From Sedimentibacter sp. SX930 (GTDB lineage: Bacteria > Bacillota > Bacilli > Lactobacillales > Aerococcaceae), in NCBI GenBank assembly GCA_002155105.1, contig MUZD01000014.1, positions 1 through 45,745 on the forward strand: 45,745 bases of DNA, read 5' to 3'. Positions 1 to 7,003 of this stretch are shown piece after piece. The notes under the pieces are model-generated. The model made no database searches. It worked only from the letters and a program-made list of their open reading frames with translations, and was not told where the DNA came from. Numbering within the stretch: the first letter of the stretch is position 1; every line of letters starts with the position of its first letter. The position numbers and the translations under genes are program-made.

Positions 1-1
1 C

Positions 2-109
2 ATGATTGAATTATTTGAGGCCCCCGGGCACGGTCGCGTGTTGGGAGAGGTTACGACGAAGCAGAAGGAATTATACGAGGCGTTAGGCGTTGCCCTTCCC
101 TCGTTATAA
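2..109 (+). pseudogene. C-terminal end of a probable transposase (cut by window edge)
   Basis: An open frame runs from the window edge to a stop at 107-109 and encodes about 35 residues ending KELYEALGVALPSL. Short Leu-rich endings of the form 'LfeaLgvxLP' are common at the C-termini of DDE transposases of the IS4/IS1634 type, and mobile-element debris follows directly. The start lies outside the window, so it may be intact or not. Family assignment is a guess from the tail only. Confidence 0.35.
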
Positions 110-125
110 ATTCCGGGAATTCAGG

Positions 126-593
126 TTACAAACCTAGGCTGAAATTTAATAAGGTTTCACTGATTTCATCTTCAATGATCCCGGCATAACGTTTCATGAT
201 CTCTTCGTTACTGGAACCAAATATTTCCATGAGTGTCGCCGCGTCTTTGGTCTTCTTGCAATAGCGATAGTCGAATGACTGACGCAGCATAAGCCTGCCG
301 ATACCGCCTCTTCCTAACAACTTAGCGACCTTTTGAAATATCTGATTGACTACATTGACTTCTAAATGGCTACCTTTGTTACTCGGAAATAAATCATCCG
401 CTGGCTCTTGGTCCTTTGTGTATTCCTGGATCAATTCCTGTAAACTACTCAAATACAAAGTGCGCGTCTTTCCGGGCTTCTTTTCTACAATATGTGGGTT
501 TTTTAGGAATAAATTCTTTTTTCTTAATTTAACAATATTTGTGTTAACACGGGCAGGAAAACAACGGGTTGAAAAACGTCTGAAATCATACAT
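126..593 (-). pseudogene. Degenerate tyrosine recombinase (phage-type integrase) C-terminal fragment
   Basis: The 155-codon frame matches the C-terminal catalytic half of phage-type tyrosine recombinases: a basic 'KPGKTRTLYL' segment, 'DLFPSNKG', then a box II-like 'LMLRQSFDYRYCKKTKD' and a terminal 'IMKRYAGI' holding the expected nucleophile Tyr. The N-terminal SAM-like domain and the box I Arg are absent. The His of the usual HTLRKTF motif is Leu here, and the second box II His is Ser. Family members are about 180-390 residues. With most catalytic residues missing I read it as an inactive remnant. The next features are also mobile-element debris. Confidence 0.7.
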
Positions 594-641
594 TTTTTGA
601 ATATATTTATTTCACCTCACCTACATAAGGAGGTATTGAGT

Positions 642-766
642 ATGAGAAAAGATATTCGAGAAGAAGGAGGTTCTACATTATGAACACCATCAAACCAAAC
701 TACGCACTAAAGGCACTTCAATATGGCTGTAGTTCCTATTCCCATTCTTCCCTCAAAAGCCCATAA
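642..766 (+). pseudogene. Start region of an IS21-type istA transposase (relic)
   Basis: A strong ribosome binding site (AAGGAGG) precedes ATG 642, which opens a 13-codon frame. A second AAGGAGG precedes ATG 680, which overlaps the first stop and opens 28 codons beginning MNTIKPNYA. An 'IKPNYA-LARQYGCDYRTVK' type start is, from memory, typical of IS21-family IstA proteins in Firmicutes. Similarity ends where the frame runs into the 3' end of the opposing acetyltransferase at 736, so only the first 15-20 residues survive. Family call is tentative. Confidence 0.35.
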
Positions 767-1279
767 ACTATGTGATCTACATAATGGTCGTACAGACACT
801 CTGCTTGTCTAAATATGCCTTCCTCTGTAAAGCCAAAACGTTCCGGGAGCGCTCTACTTTTCATTTTCAGTTGCGACGCATACTTCGATTCTATTAAGTC
901 CTAGTTCTTTAAACCCATAGTCAATAACAGCCTTAAGAGCTCTGGACATAATTCCCTTACCTTGAAAATTTTCGCCGATCCAATAACCAACAACACCGCT
1001 TTTATTCCCTTTATTAAAGGCATTAAATCCTATTGTGCCCGCTATTTTTCCTTTATAAATAATGGCGAAAGATTTTAGGTAGCCACCATCTTCCGCCATT
1101 ATTTTTAATCTTGTTCTGATGTATTGAGTGATATTCTCTAAACTCTCAATTTGATCGAGCCAACCGAGCCATTTTCTTAAATGTTCTTTGGAATGAATGG
1201 TCAAATTGTAGAACTCCTCGGCGTCGCCTTCATCGAACATTCTCAAAGAAACCTCTTCATCAATCCTATATGCTAACAT
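736..1279 (-). pseudogene. RimL-type GNAT N-acetyltransferase, frameshifted
   Basis: Starts at ATG 1279 behind GGAGGG and reads as a GNAT acetyltransferase of the RimJ/RimL type. It has 'GKIAGTIGFNAF' (beta-4), 'GYWIGENFQGKGIMSRAL' (acetyl-CoA loop) and '[14 protein letters not shown]', after which a TAG stops the frame at residue 141. Shifting the frame at this point (854-860) restores the expected ending '[17 protein letters not shown]' through a stop at 736-738. Families of this type end exactly so, with 'NxxSxxxxerlGFxxEG'. The pattern fits a 2-nt deletion at about 855. Such enzymes acetylate protein N-termini or small amines; substrate unknown. Confidence 0.8.
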
Positions 1280-1347
1280 TCTTCCCTCCCCCTCTACCGA
1301 TATGGCTTGAATATAGCATCATTCCATACCAGTAATCATAAATGTCC

Positions 1348-1881
1348 TTACAAAAACCTTGTCCATACGAGGTTTGCAGGGCAATAAACCGTAAAACTGT
1401 CTTCAGGGATATGCAGTTCCTGGCTGATGACTTCCCTGAATTGTTCTACTGGCATTCCCAGCCACAATCGATAACTATTTTTTCCGTATGTGTTCCAGAT
1501 AGCCAGTTCCGCTAAATGAGGGTAATCCTCAATTTCAGGCCGCGGAATTTTTTTAAAAGTTACGATATAATCGAAGCTTGTTTTTTCTATTGGAAATACT
1601 TTGACTTTGAAATTTTCCAAAGGAACCTCAAGCTCCTTATGAATTAAATGAATGATATCTTCAGCATTCATTGCTACATTTCCTTTGAATGAATGAGCTC
1701 CAAATTTTTCCCAATGTGTAAGCTTTCGAAAGACTTCAAACCACCGTATGTCTGTATAATGTTCCGGATCAAACGTGATAATGGCATTGAAACTGGACGT
1801 TGGAGATAAATACTTCTTTGATTGTTGCCAAGAATAGCCCAATATCCCTACGATGATCACCAATATTAAAATCTTATCCAA
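1348..1881 (-). CDS. Membrane-anchored protein of unknown function
   Basis: A 177-residue protein starting at a TTG codon (1881) seven bases after GGGAGG. Residues 3-18 form a hydrophobic N-terminal segment (ILILVIIVGILGYSW), giving a single anchor or uncleaved signal, followed by a soluble domain of about 155 residues without cysteine clusters or known catalytic motifs. The domain has two similar-looking halves containing 'EDIIHLIHKELEVPLENFKV' and 'FREVISQELHIPEDSFTV', suggesting an internal duplication. I do not recognise the family. It stands alone between the broken acetyltransferase and another broken frame. Confidence 0.6.
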   Translation of the reverse strand: MDKILILVIIVGILGYSWQQSKKYLSPTSSFNAIITFDPEHYTDIRWFEVFRKLTHWEKFGAHSFKGNVAMNAEDIIHLIHKELEVPLENFKVKVFPIEKTSFDYIVTFKKIPRPEIEDYPHLAELAIWNTYGKNSYRLWLGMPVEQFREVISQELHIPEDSFTVYCPANLVWTRFL

Positions 1882-1960
1882 TTTGGTTCCTCCCTTTTGT
1901 AACCCTCAGCAATTATCTACACTTGCAATAAGTATGCTTTCAAAAATATCGCAATTTCAG

Positions 1961-2213
1961 CTAGATAGTCTTACGATTTTGGTACACTGCAGTCGCTAAA
2001 CCATTTTCTTCCGCCAACTGATTGTAATGCTTTTCCAGGTACTCCTTAGCAGCTTGAGCTCCCTTTTGGCTGAAAAGTAAGGTTCCATCGTGTTTTTCGG
2101 TATGGCTTCTTCGGATATTTGTCACCTTCAATTAAACAATTCACCAGCACAGCATTGTTCTCTATTGCCTCTTTGAAATCAGAATGGTAGTCGAGATTGT
2201 GATCTTTAGACAT
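1961..2213 (-). pseudogene. Small frameshifted gene of unknown function
   Basis: ATG 2213 (weak GAGAAGAGA site) opens a frame beginning MSKDHNLDYHSDFKEAIENN that ends early. From about 2110 another frame reads a coherent helical stretch, 'HDGTLLFSQKGAQAAKEYL' through 'NGLATAVYQNRKTI', to the stop at 1961-1963. The change of coding character near 2105-2125 suggests a frameshift in a gene of about 83 codons. The family is not recognised. Alternatively only the downstream part is a relic. Confidence 0.4.
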
Positions 2214-2395
2214 TTTATTTCTCTTCTCAGTAACAAGTCCTTATATTATCCCTTTTTGAAGTGCACAATTATTTCTTCTTTGTTATCATTGTTTTACTCA
2301 ATGGGGAAAATATACTTTGAGAATTGCCTTAATAAAACCATGTGTCACTCCTATTTTTTAACAAATCTGCATAAGAATCGTTCTCACTTATTCCT

Positions 2396-2875
2396 TCAGA
2401 TTTTCTCTTTTATACTTGCCCTCTCTTTTAATAATCTGAGTAACTGCAAACCATCTGACTGAAAGGAACCTATTTTTTTAGGAAGTTTAAAAGGAATAAG
2501 GTTAATCACAAGCATGACTAAATTCAGATCGGCAACCCCCGCTAGAAGAGTGCGCGTCCAACCCTCAAATTCTAAACGAAGCAGCAGTACGGTTACTCCC
2601 ATGAGGAATAGGTTCATCAATGGGCCACCTAAGAGACATAAAAATCGTTGCAATTTGTCCATTACGCCATCCCATTTGCAACACCCGAAGTACGCCCATT
2701 GAAGATGAAAATGGAATCTTCCGACCTGAAAATCCTCCCGGTTATCTTCCCCGCTGCTTCCTAAGTAGATATGGGGGTTCGACTTGGATGTCAGCACCAC
2801 TCCAATACCATGTCCAACTTCGTGTAGCAGCAAGGTAACTGGTATTACCAGAGTAAAGAAAACGAGTTGTATCAT
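2396..2875 (-). CDS. Site-2-protease-like membrane metalloprotease (M50 family)
   Basis: A 159-residue polytopic membrane protein. The first segment contains the zinc motif HEVGH (residues 18-22) inside 'LLLHEVGHGIGVVLTS'. Another segment has 'LLGGPLMNLFLMGVTVLLL', and the C-terminus has 'NLIPFKLPKKIGSFQSDG', the N-x-x-P...DG motif that supplies the third zinc ligand in M50 site-2 proteases. The protein is short for the family, comparable to minimal M50 proteins. It would cleave within or near membranes; no substrate is evident. Small membrane-protein relics follow on the same strand. ATG 2875 has an AGAAGGT site about 8 bases upstream. Confidence 0.7.
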   Translation of the reverse strand: MIQLVFFTLVIPVTLLLHEVGHGIGVVLTSKSNPHIYLGSSGEDNREDFQVGRFHFHLQWAYFGCCKWDGVMDKLQRFLCLLGGPLMNLFLMGVTVLLLRLEFEGWTRTLLAGVADLNLVMLVINLIPFKLPKKIGSFQSDGLQLLRLLKERASIKEKI

Positions 2876-2902
2876 ACTAAACTACCTTCTTCCATTCTAA
2901 TT

Positions 2903-3013
2903 CTATATAACATGTTTGCCTCCCTGATCAATAGGTACTTTGGAATAAATGGAACTGGCCATATTGTCATTGTTTTTATCATCGTTCTTTTTCTGATTGT
3001 CTCGAGTACTCAT
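2903..3013 (-). pseudogene. Truncated paralogue of the membrane protein at 24794-25177
   Basis: ATG 3013 opens 36 codons beginning MSTRDNQKKNDDKNNDN, clearly related to the first 30 residues of the 127-residue protein at 24794-25177 (MSTRDNQKKYDDKSNVDS). Both share 'SSIYS+V.I.QG' further on. The frame ends at a TAG just where the longer protein continues towards its two membrane segments, so the C-terminal 90 residues are missing. It is either a degraded copy or a short soluble version. Confidence 0.65.
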
Positions 3014-3084
3014 TCTCACACCTTCTTTCTTTTCGAATTAGGTGGATCTATTCGATCGCAATATTCCATTGCTCTCTTGATAAC

Positions 3085-3264
3085 TTAACTGGATTTCCCA
3101 CTATTTTTATTTTTCCCGCTTTTCCACATCAAAATAACAATCAGGGCGATATATCCGATTGAAATACAATAAAATAGTGGCTCATTCAGTCTATCTCTTA
3201 TACCAATCAGTACTAGCATGCTACCAGCCAACAAGGGAATGTATCTATAAAAGTCTCTTTTCAT
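3085..3264 (-). CDS. Small two-segment membrane protein (59 aa)
   Basis: ATG 3264 lies 8 bases downstream of GGAG and opens 59 codons. Two hydrophobic segments (about residues 9-22 and 31-46) are followed by a short basic, Asn/Ser-rich tail (KSGKNKNSGKSS). No family recognised. It sits in a tight same-strand run with the truncated paralogue at 2903-3013 and the relic at 3278-3433, the kind of array also seen at 24.8-27.6 kb. Confidence 0.55.
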   Translation of the reverse strand: MKRDFYRYIPLLAGSMLVLIGIRDRLNEPLFYCISIGYIALIVILMWKSGKNKNSGKSS

Positions 3265-3277
3265 TTTTTTCTCCTAT

Positions 3278-3433
3278 TCATAATAATCCTAAGAAGTGGT
3301 TGTTTAATGGGTAATTAGAGCCGTAAAATGATTGCTTCTCTCTGGTTATAATTGTAGGATCACTCGGATATTCGGCAGCTCCTATCAGTGAAGTACAAGC
3401 TAATACGTATACATTAAGTTTGTGCTTTTTCAC
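3278..3433 (-). pseudogene. Relic related to the membrane protein at 25515-25856
   Basis: From a GTG at 3433 the frame reads 'NVYVLACTSLIGAAEYP', matching 'AYVFACTSLIGAVQYP' near the start of the 113-residue membrane protein at 25515-25856. After this shared stretch the sequence becomes polar and unrelated and stops at 3278. Only the first membrane segment survives, so I treat it as a degraded paralogue. The next relic downstream is also homologous to a gene of the 25-kb cluster. Confidence 0.55.
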
Positions 3434-3557
3434 AATCAGGAAAAGCCTCATTTGCGCACTCGTATAAATATGTTTTTTTTAAGACATTTTTTATGTTACT
3501 ATTGTAACAAATAATTTATTCTTTCTATAGTTAGAGATTCAGAAAAGAGGAAATGTC

Positions 3558-3782
3558 ATAGAGTTTTTCAGAAAAATATGGCGATTTTTAGATTGTTGGA
3601 ATACAATAACCGGTTATTTAATAGGCGGCGTTTGGCTTTTATTTAATGGACATTTCTACAACAATGGCATGGTAGACATTAGATATGTTTACTTCTTTAA
3701 TATCAGTGGCATACTAATGCTTGTTGTTGTGGCCCTAAAAATTTTAGAAAAGGTCTTTAAAAAAAAGAAAGAAAATGCGTAA
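3558..3782 (+). CDS. Small two-segment membrane protein with ATA in the start position
   Basis: A coherent 74-codon frame encodes EFFRKIWRFLDCW, a hydrophobic segment (TGYLIGGVWLLF), a second one (ISGILMLVVVALKIL) and a Lys-rich tail (KKKKENA). No ATG, GTG or TTG is available at the start. A good AGAGG site (3546-3550) is placed 7 bases before ATA 3558. The in-frame ATG further down would remove the first membrane segment. Either ATA replaces an original ATG and the gene is silent, or it uses a rare start. The N-terminus resembles the one at 31719 (MEFSRK). Function unknown. Confidence 0.4.
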   Translation: MEFFRKIWRFLDCWNTITGYLIGGVWLLFNGHFYNNGMVDIRYVYFFNISGILMLVVVALKILEKVFKKKKENA

Positions 3783-3923
3783 TAATAGGGACCTACTAAA
3801 CTACGCCATTGGAAATTCCCATCCCAGCCAACCCAAACAATTCGACAAAAAGTACACGTCAGCAACATAGAACGGTTTAAAGTTACTTGTATAATAACTA
3901 TAGAGATAAGGGGGCGAATCGAT

Positions 3924-4181
3924 ATGGACGATACTATACCACCCTACGTTGATTTTCCTGAGTATAACGAATTCTCCCAAAGTTACTTGTGGCCTGTTAC
4001 CGTGAAGTACAAAGGACAGCCTGAGATTCATTTTTCTGTTTCAAAGTCGGACACGATCAGTGCTTTTCACTCAATCGAGAACGGTTCCGAAGAACCTATT
4101 CTGATCGGCGGCCGTTCTTTTGAAAGAAAAAATTTAGACTTTATGGCGTTTGAAGGCCGCACTTATACTTCTTCCAACTGA
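3924..4181 (+). CDS. Small soluble protein, paralogue of 28414-28695
   Basis: An 85-residue soluble, acidic protein starting at ATG 3924 behind AGGGGGCG. It shares with the protein at 28414-28695 the blocks 'DFPEYN', 'YLWPV.VKY', '.KSD.I.A..SIE' and 'FEGRTYT' at the C-terminus. No membrane segment and no catalytic motif is visible. The family is unknown to me. The two copies lie beside related small-membrane-protein arrays and in the same orientation relative to them, so they probably belong to one module. Confidence 0.65.
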   Translation: MDDTIPPYVDFPEYNEFSQSYLWPVTVKYKGQPEIHFSVSKSDTISAFHSIENGSEEPILIGGRSFERKNLDFMAFEGRTYTSSN

Positions 4182-4250
4182 TGGGCCTTTATCCAATAAC
4201 TTGTGAACTTGTGAATTTGATAACAAGAATAAAAAGAAAGAAGAGAGAAA

Positions 4251-4598
4251 ATGAATCCTAGTCAACGTTTCTCAATATTTAGTGCGCAAAGCTCATTTGC
4301 AATATTGCTTCTTCCTCTAATCAGCGGGGTCTTTTCTTATTCGTACTTGCCTGACCGAATCGCCATTCACATTAACGAACTGGGACAAGCGGACAACTAT
4401 CTCTCAAAGTTGGCATTCTTAATCGGGCTTCCTGTTGCAGGCTTGCTTTTTCAACTTTACAGAGTGGTGTGCTGCAAGAAAAAAGATCCAACAATGACTG
4501 TTTTTGGCGGGAACAGAACCAGTTCTAGTATCCTGTTATTCCCGATTTTCTTTGACATAGCCTATTTTTCTGCAGTTTTTTATAATTTGAGTGTTTGA
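4251..4598 (+). CDS. DUF1648-domain membrane protein
   Basis: A 115-residue protein with three or four hydrophobic segments. Residues 30-50 read 'YLPDRIAIHINELGQADNYL', the conserved LPdxIpxHwnxxGxxDxy motif of the DUF1648 domain found in SdpI-like and other small Firmicute membrane proteins. SdpI-type members give immunity to a toxic peptide, but the second SdpI domain is absent, so immunity is only a possibility. It follows the small protein at 3924 by 69 bases and precedes the 2H phosphoesterase by about 70 bases on the same strand. Confidence 0.65.
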   Translation: MNPSQRFSIFSAQSSFAILLLPLISGVFSYSYLPDRIAIHINELGQADNYLSKLAFLIGLPVAGLLFQLYRVVCCKKKDPTMTVFGGNRTSSSILLFPIFFDIAYFSAVFYNLSV

Positions 4599-4669
4599 TT
4601 GGATAGTTGAAATGGAGTAATGTCCTTGCGTTTACAAACGATGCTTTGTCAGTTTTAGGTGGCTATGCT

Positions 4670-5227
4670 ATGTATACATATGCATTTGTAGGTTATTTAG
4701 ACCATGAAACAGAAGTAATTTTCCGAGGATTATGGAAGGATTTAAGCGAACAGAATATTAGTCACTATGGCGTGGAAACCAAAGGAAAAAGGCCTCACAT
4801 CACTGTTGCTGATTATGATGCTTTAGATATAAATAGATTTATACAATCAGCAGACGCATTCTATGATAATAAGGAAAAGGTAGATTTGACTTTGAATATA
4901 TTAGGAACTTTTATCAGTACAGGAACTTTATTCATTGCTCCGACTTTATCAACTGAATTACTTGATTTTCATAGCAGCCATCACGATTACTTTAGAACAT
5001 TCAACAAGAATGAAACTTCCTTGTATCTTCCTAGCAAATGGAGTCCTCATTGCACCATCGCAAGTAGATTAGCTGAAGATAAAATGGATCAAGCATTTAG
5101 CTATTGTAGGAAAAATATAGACAAAATATACGGTACATTAAGTGAAATTGCTCTAATAGAACTTAAACTTAATAATGATGGTATGGTAATAGAAGATACC
5201 GTTATTTTTTCCAAGGAACTAAAATAA
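4670..5227 (+). CDS. 2'-5' RNA ligase / 2H phosphoesterase family protein
   Basis: Two HxT motifs of the 2H superfamily are visible: 'RPHITVADY' in the first half and 'SPHCTIASRL' in the second, about 100 residues apart. This is the layout of LigT-like enzymes, which open cyclic phosphodiesters or act on 2'-5' linked RNA. The frame is open from 4607, but ATG 4670 (MYTYAFVGYLDHE) starts at the expected first strand and has AGGTGG 7 bases upstream, giving 185 residues. The real substrate cannot be told from the sequence. Confidence 0.7.
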   Translation: MYTYAFVGYLDHETEVIFRGLWKDLSEQNISHYGVETKGKRPHITVADYDALDINRFIQSADAFYDNKEKVDLTLNILGTFISTGTLFIAPTLSTELLDFHSSHHDYFRTFNKNETSLYLPSKWSPHCTIASRLAEDKMDQAFSYCRKNIDKIYGTLSEIALIELKLNNDGMVIEDTVIFSKELK

Positions 5228-5315
5228 TTCAAAATAAATTTTTCCCAGATGTATTAAAAGGACCTTTCTAAGAATATCGCTTAAACAGCGGTATGTTATT
5301 AACACTTTAGGACGT

Positions 5316-5924
5316 TTAAGGCAAAAGAAGTTCCTTCTTAATTCGATATACAGTATCCCTGGTTACGTCCGTTTCTTCCGCAATCTTCTTGATGGGTTCT
5401 CCCTTTTTCAGCTTATTCACAATCACGTTGTATGTCATACGGTCACGGGGGTTTTTGGCATCAGCCGCATACTTCACCGGACGGCCCTTGTAGTGGCCCT
5501 TCTTCTTAGCGATCTCAATCCCTTGGCGTTGCTTACGCTTAATTTCTTCCCGTTCATTTTGGGCGGTCCATGAAAGCAACTGCACGATCATGTTCCATAT
5601 CAGCTTCTGCAAATTTGGGTCTCCTAAATCATGGGTAAGAATGGGTAAATTCAATACGATTAAACCAATTTCCATACTATCAAGCATCTGCCCCATCTGA
5701 ACGTTATCATCATAGTTTCGACCTAGTCGATCCAATGACTCCACAATCAAGACATCTTTCTCTCGCAGGAAGCTCAAGGCCTTCTGTAGTTCCTCCCGAT
5801 CTGTCATACTCTTTCCGGACATTTTCTCCTCAAAGATTTTCTCTGGCCCTGCTTTTTTGAGGGCCTCGATCTGTCGGTCCAAATTCTGATCTGTGGTGGA
5901 CACATGCGCATATCCAATTTTCAT
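5316..5924 (-). CDS. Serine recombinase (resolvase family) with Arg8-to-His change
   Basis: A 202-residue small serine recombinase of the Tn3/gamma-delta resolvase type. The N-terminal catalytic domain has 'GYAHVSTTDQNLDRQ' with the nucleophile Ser in the VST motif, 'ESLDRLGR' with the two later catalytic arginines, and 'NEREEIKRKQRQG' at the start of the E helix. The C-terminus is a resolvase helix-turn-helix (EPIKKIAEETDVTRDTVYRI). In almost all family members the first motif is YARVS. Here the Arg, which contributes to catalysis in gamma-delta resolvase, is His (CAT, one transition from CGT). Activity may be reduced or lost. An IS21 end lies just upstream. Confidence 0.85.
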   Translation of the reverse strand: MKIGYAHVSTTDQNLDRQIEALKKAGPEKIFEEKMSGKSMTDREELQKALSFLREKDVLIVESLDRLGRNYDDNVQMGQMLDSMEIGLIVLNLPILTHDLGDPNLQKLIWNMIVQLLSWTAQNEREEIKRKQRQGIEIAKKKGHYKGRPVKYAADAKNPRDRMTYNVIVNKLKKGEPIKKIAEETDVTRDTVYRIKKELLLP

Positions 5925-5963
5925 GTGTTTTTACCCTTCCCCGCTCTTGATTTATTCTACACT

Positions 5964-6056
5964 TGTAATCCACTGAGTATTGCGAACAGATTGAGCCACC
6001 TGTGCGGATGATTGAGCCAGCGAGTGCGATAAATAGAGCCATCCAATGCGAAAGAG
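5964..6056. repeat. IS21-family terminus with three tandem ~21-bp repeats
   Basis: ATTGAGCCA or ATAGAGCCA followed by xxxxTGCG occurs at 5990, 6011 and 6033, spaced 21 and 22 bases. IS21-family elements carry multiple such repeated transposase-binding sites at their ends, and the istB fragment at 6092-6541 points away from it correctly. The outermost TGTAATCC at 5964 may be the element tip (IS21 elements begin 5'-TG), only about 40 bp upstream of the resolvase start. Confidence 0.55.
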
Positions 6057-6059
6057 AAA

Positions 6060-6098
6060 GCCACTGATATTATTTTACCAGTGGCTGCTTTTTATTTT
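6060..6098 (+). terminator. Hairpin with T-rich tail at IS21 end
   Basis: GCCACTG (6060-6066) pairs with CAGTGGC (6079-6085) around a 12-base loop, followed on the plus strand by TGCTTTTTATTTTT. It lies just after the istB stop on the opposite strand and may serve as a bidirectional barrier at the element end. Confidence 0.5.
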
Positions 6099-6541
6099 TC
6101 TAATTGACTATCTATAATGTCAATCGCTAGTTTAACCATTTCATCTGCGGAGGGCTCATCATCATCTATTAGATAGAAAGGAAGTAATTTCCCCACAATT
6201 TCTAACCTGACATCTTCCGGCAAGTACCGATGGAAAAAGTAGCGGGCAATACGATCGAGAATAGCGTCCGCAACGAGCGCTTCACCGAGCTTTTCATACC
6301 ATCCTTCAGGTGCCGTTTGTGAGCAGAATATCGTTGAAGTGGTTTTTAAACGGGACTCAATGATCTCGAACAGAGTTAGTGTATGTTCTTCAGGGAGAGC
6401 CGCCAATAGCCACTCATCAATGATGAATAATTCCACTTTCTTGTATTTCTTAATCAGCTTGCGGAAGCTACCGTCTGCTTCGTTTTTAGCGGCAATAAAT
6501 TCATCTAAGAGCTCTGGAAGACGGACGTATTTTACGTTGTA
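6092..6541 (-). pseudogene. IS21-family IstB-like ATPase, 5'-truncated
   Basis: Reading back from 6541 the frame gives 'VKYVRLPELLDEFIAAK', 'KKVELFIIDEWLL' (Walker B), 'TTSTIFCSQTAPEGWYEKLG' and 'ALVADAILDRI', the canonical C-terminal half of IstB helpers of IS21-family transposition. The Walker A half is missing: the frame is broken at 6541, exactly where a truncated HAD phosphatase begins on the other strand. The last 50 residues after DRI differ from the usual short basic IstB ending. No complete istA is present, so the element cannot move on its own. Confidence 0.75.
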
Positions 6542-6910
6542 TGGGTGAACCTGAACAAATTTTAGAGTTGGAAGAAACGTTGCTAGCTCGCTATCCCGAT
6601 CTGTCTATTGCCATATCTTATCCCTATTATTTAGAAATTATGGCGAAAGGGATTCAAAAAGGCCGAGCTGTTGAAAAGCTGGCGCAGCACTATGGGATTG
6701 CCATGGATGATACGATTTGCTTTCGGAGACAATTTCAATGATTTAGACATGTTGAAAGCCGTTGGACAGGGCTATGTCATGGCTAACGGCACAAAAGAAG
6801 TCCAAAAAGATATTGGTATAGTCACGGCTGATCATAATCATGACGGAATTGCTGTAGTTTTAGAAAAGTTGTTTAGGAATGGGGACCATTCCTTTTTTTG
6901 TTTAAAATGA
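6541..6910 (+). pseudogene. Cof-type HAD phosphatase, truncated and frameshifted
   Basis: The frame from 6541 reads a Cof/YidA-like HAD C-terminus: 'SYPYYLEIMAKGIQKGRAVEKL' supplies the motif III Lys region. One frame over comes 'FGDNFNDLDMLKAVG' (motif IV, GDNxNDxxM) and 'ANGTKEVQKDIGIVTADHNHDGI'. An extra base near 6722 in TTTCGGAGAC separates the two halves. The N-terminal half with the nucleophile Asp is lost at the junction with the istB fragment. The gene was therefore disrupted by the IS21 event and later frameshifted. Confidence 0.8.
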
Positions 6911-6943
6911 CATAAGTCATTAGCACAGATGAGAAACCACACT

Positions 6944-6957
6944 TACAAGCGTTTACA
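6944..6957 (+). promoter_or_regulatory. cre-like site upstream of fructanase
   Basis: TACAAGCGTTTACA fits the catabolite-responsive element consensus TGWAANCGNTNWCA at 12 of 14 positions. It lies 46 bases before the fructanase start codon, a position from which CcpA would be expected to repress the gene when a preferred sugar is present. The fructanase ribosome site AGGAGG is at 6992-6997. Confidence 0.5.
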
Positions 6958-7003
6958 ACATTGATTATACTTATTTTGAAAATATATCATTAGGAGGATT
7001 ATG

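Noticed and set aside
5830-6042. 70-codon minus-strand frame upstream of the resolvase
   Set aside because: It runs over the resolvase N-terminus in another frame and over the IS21 end repeats, which explains its length.
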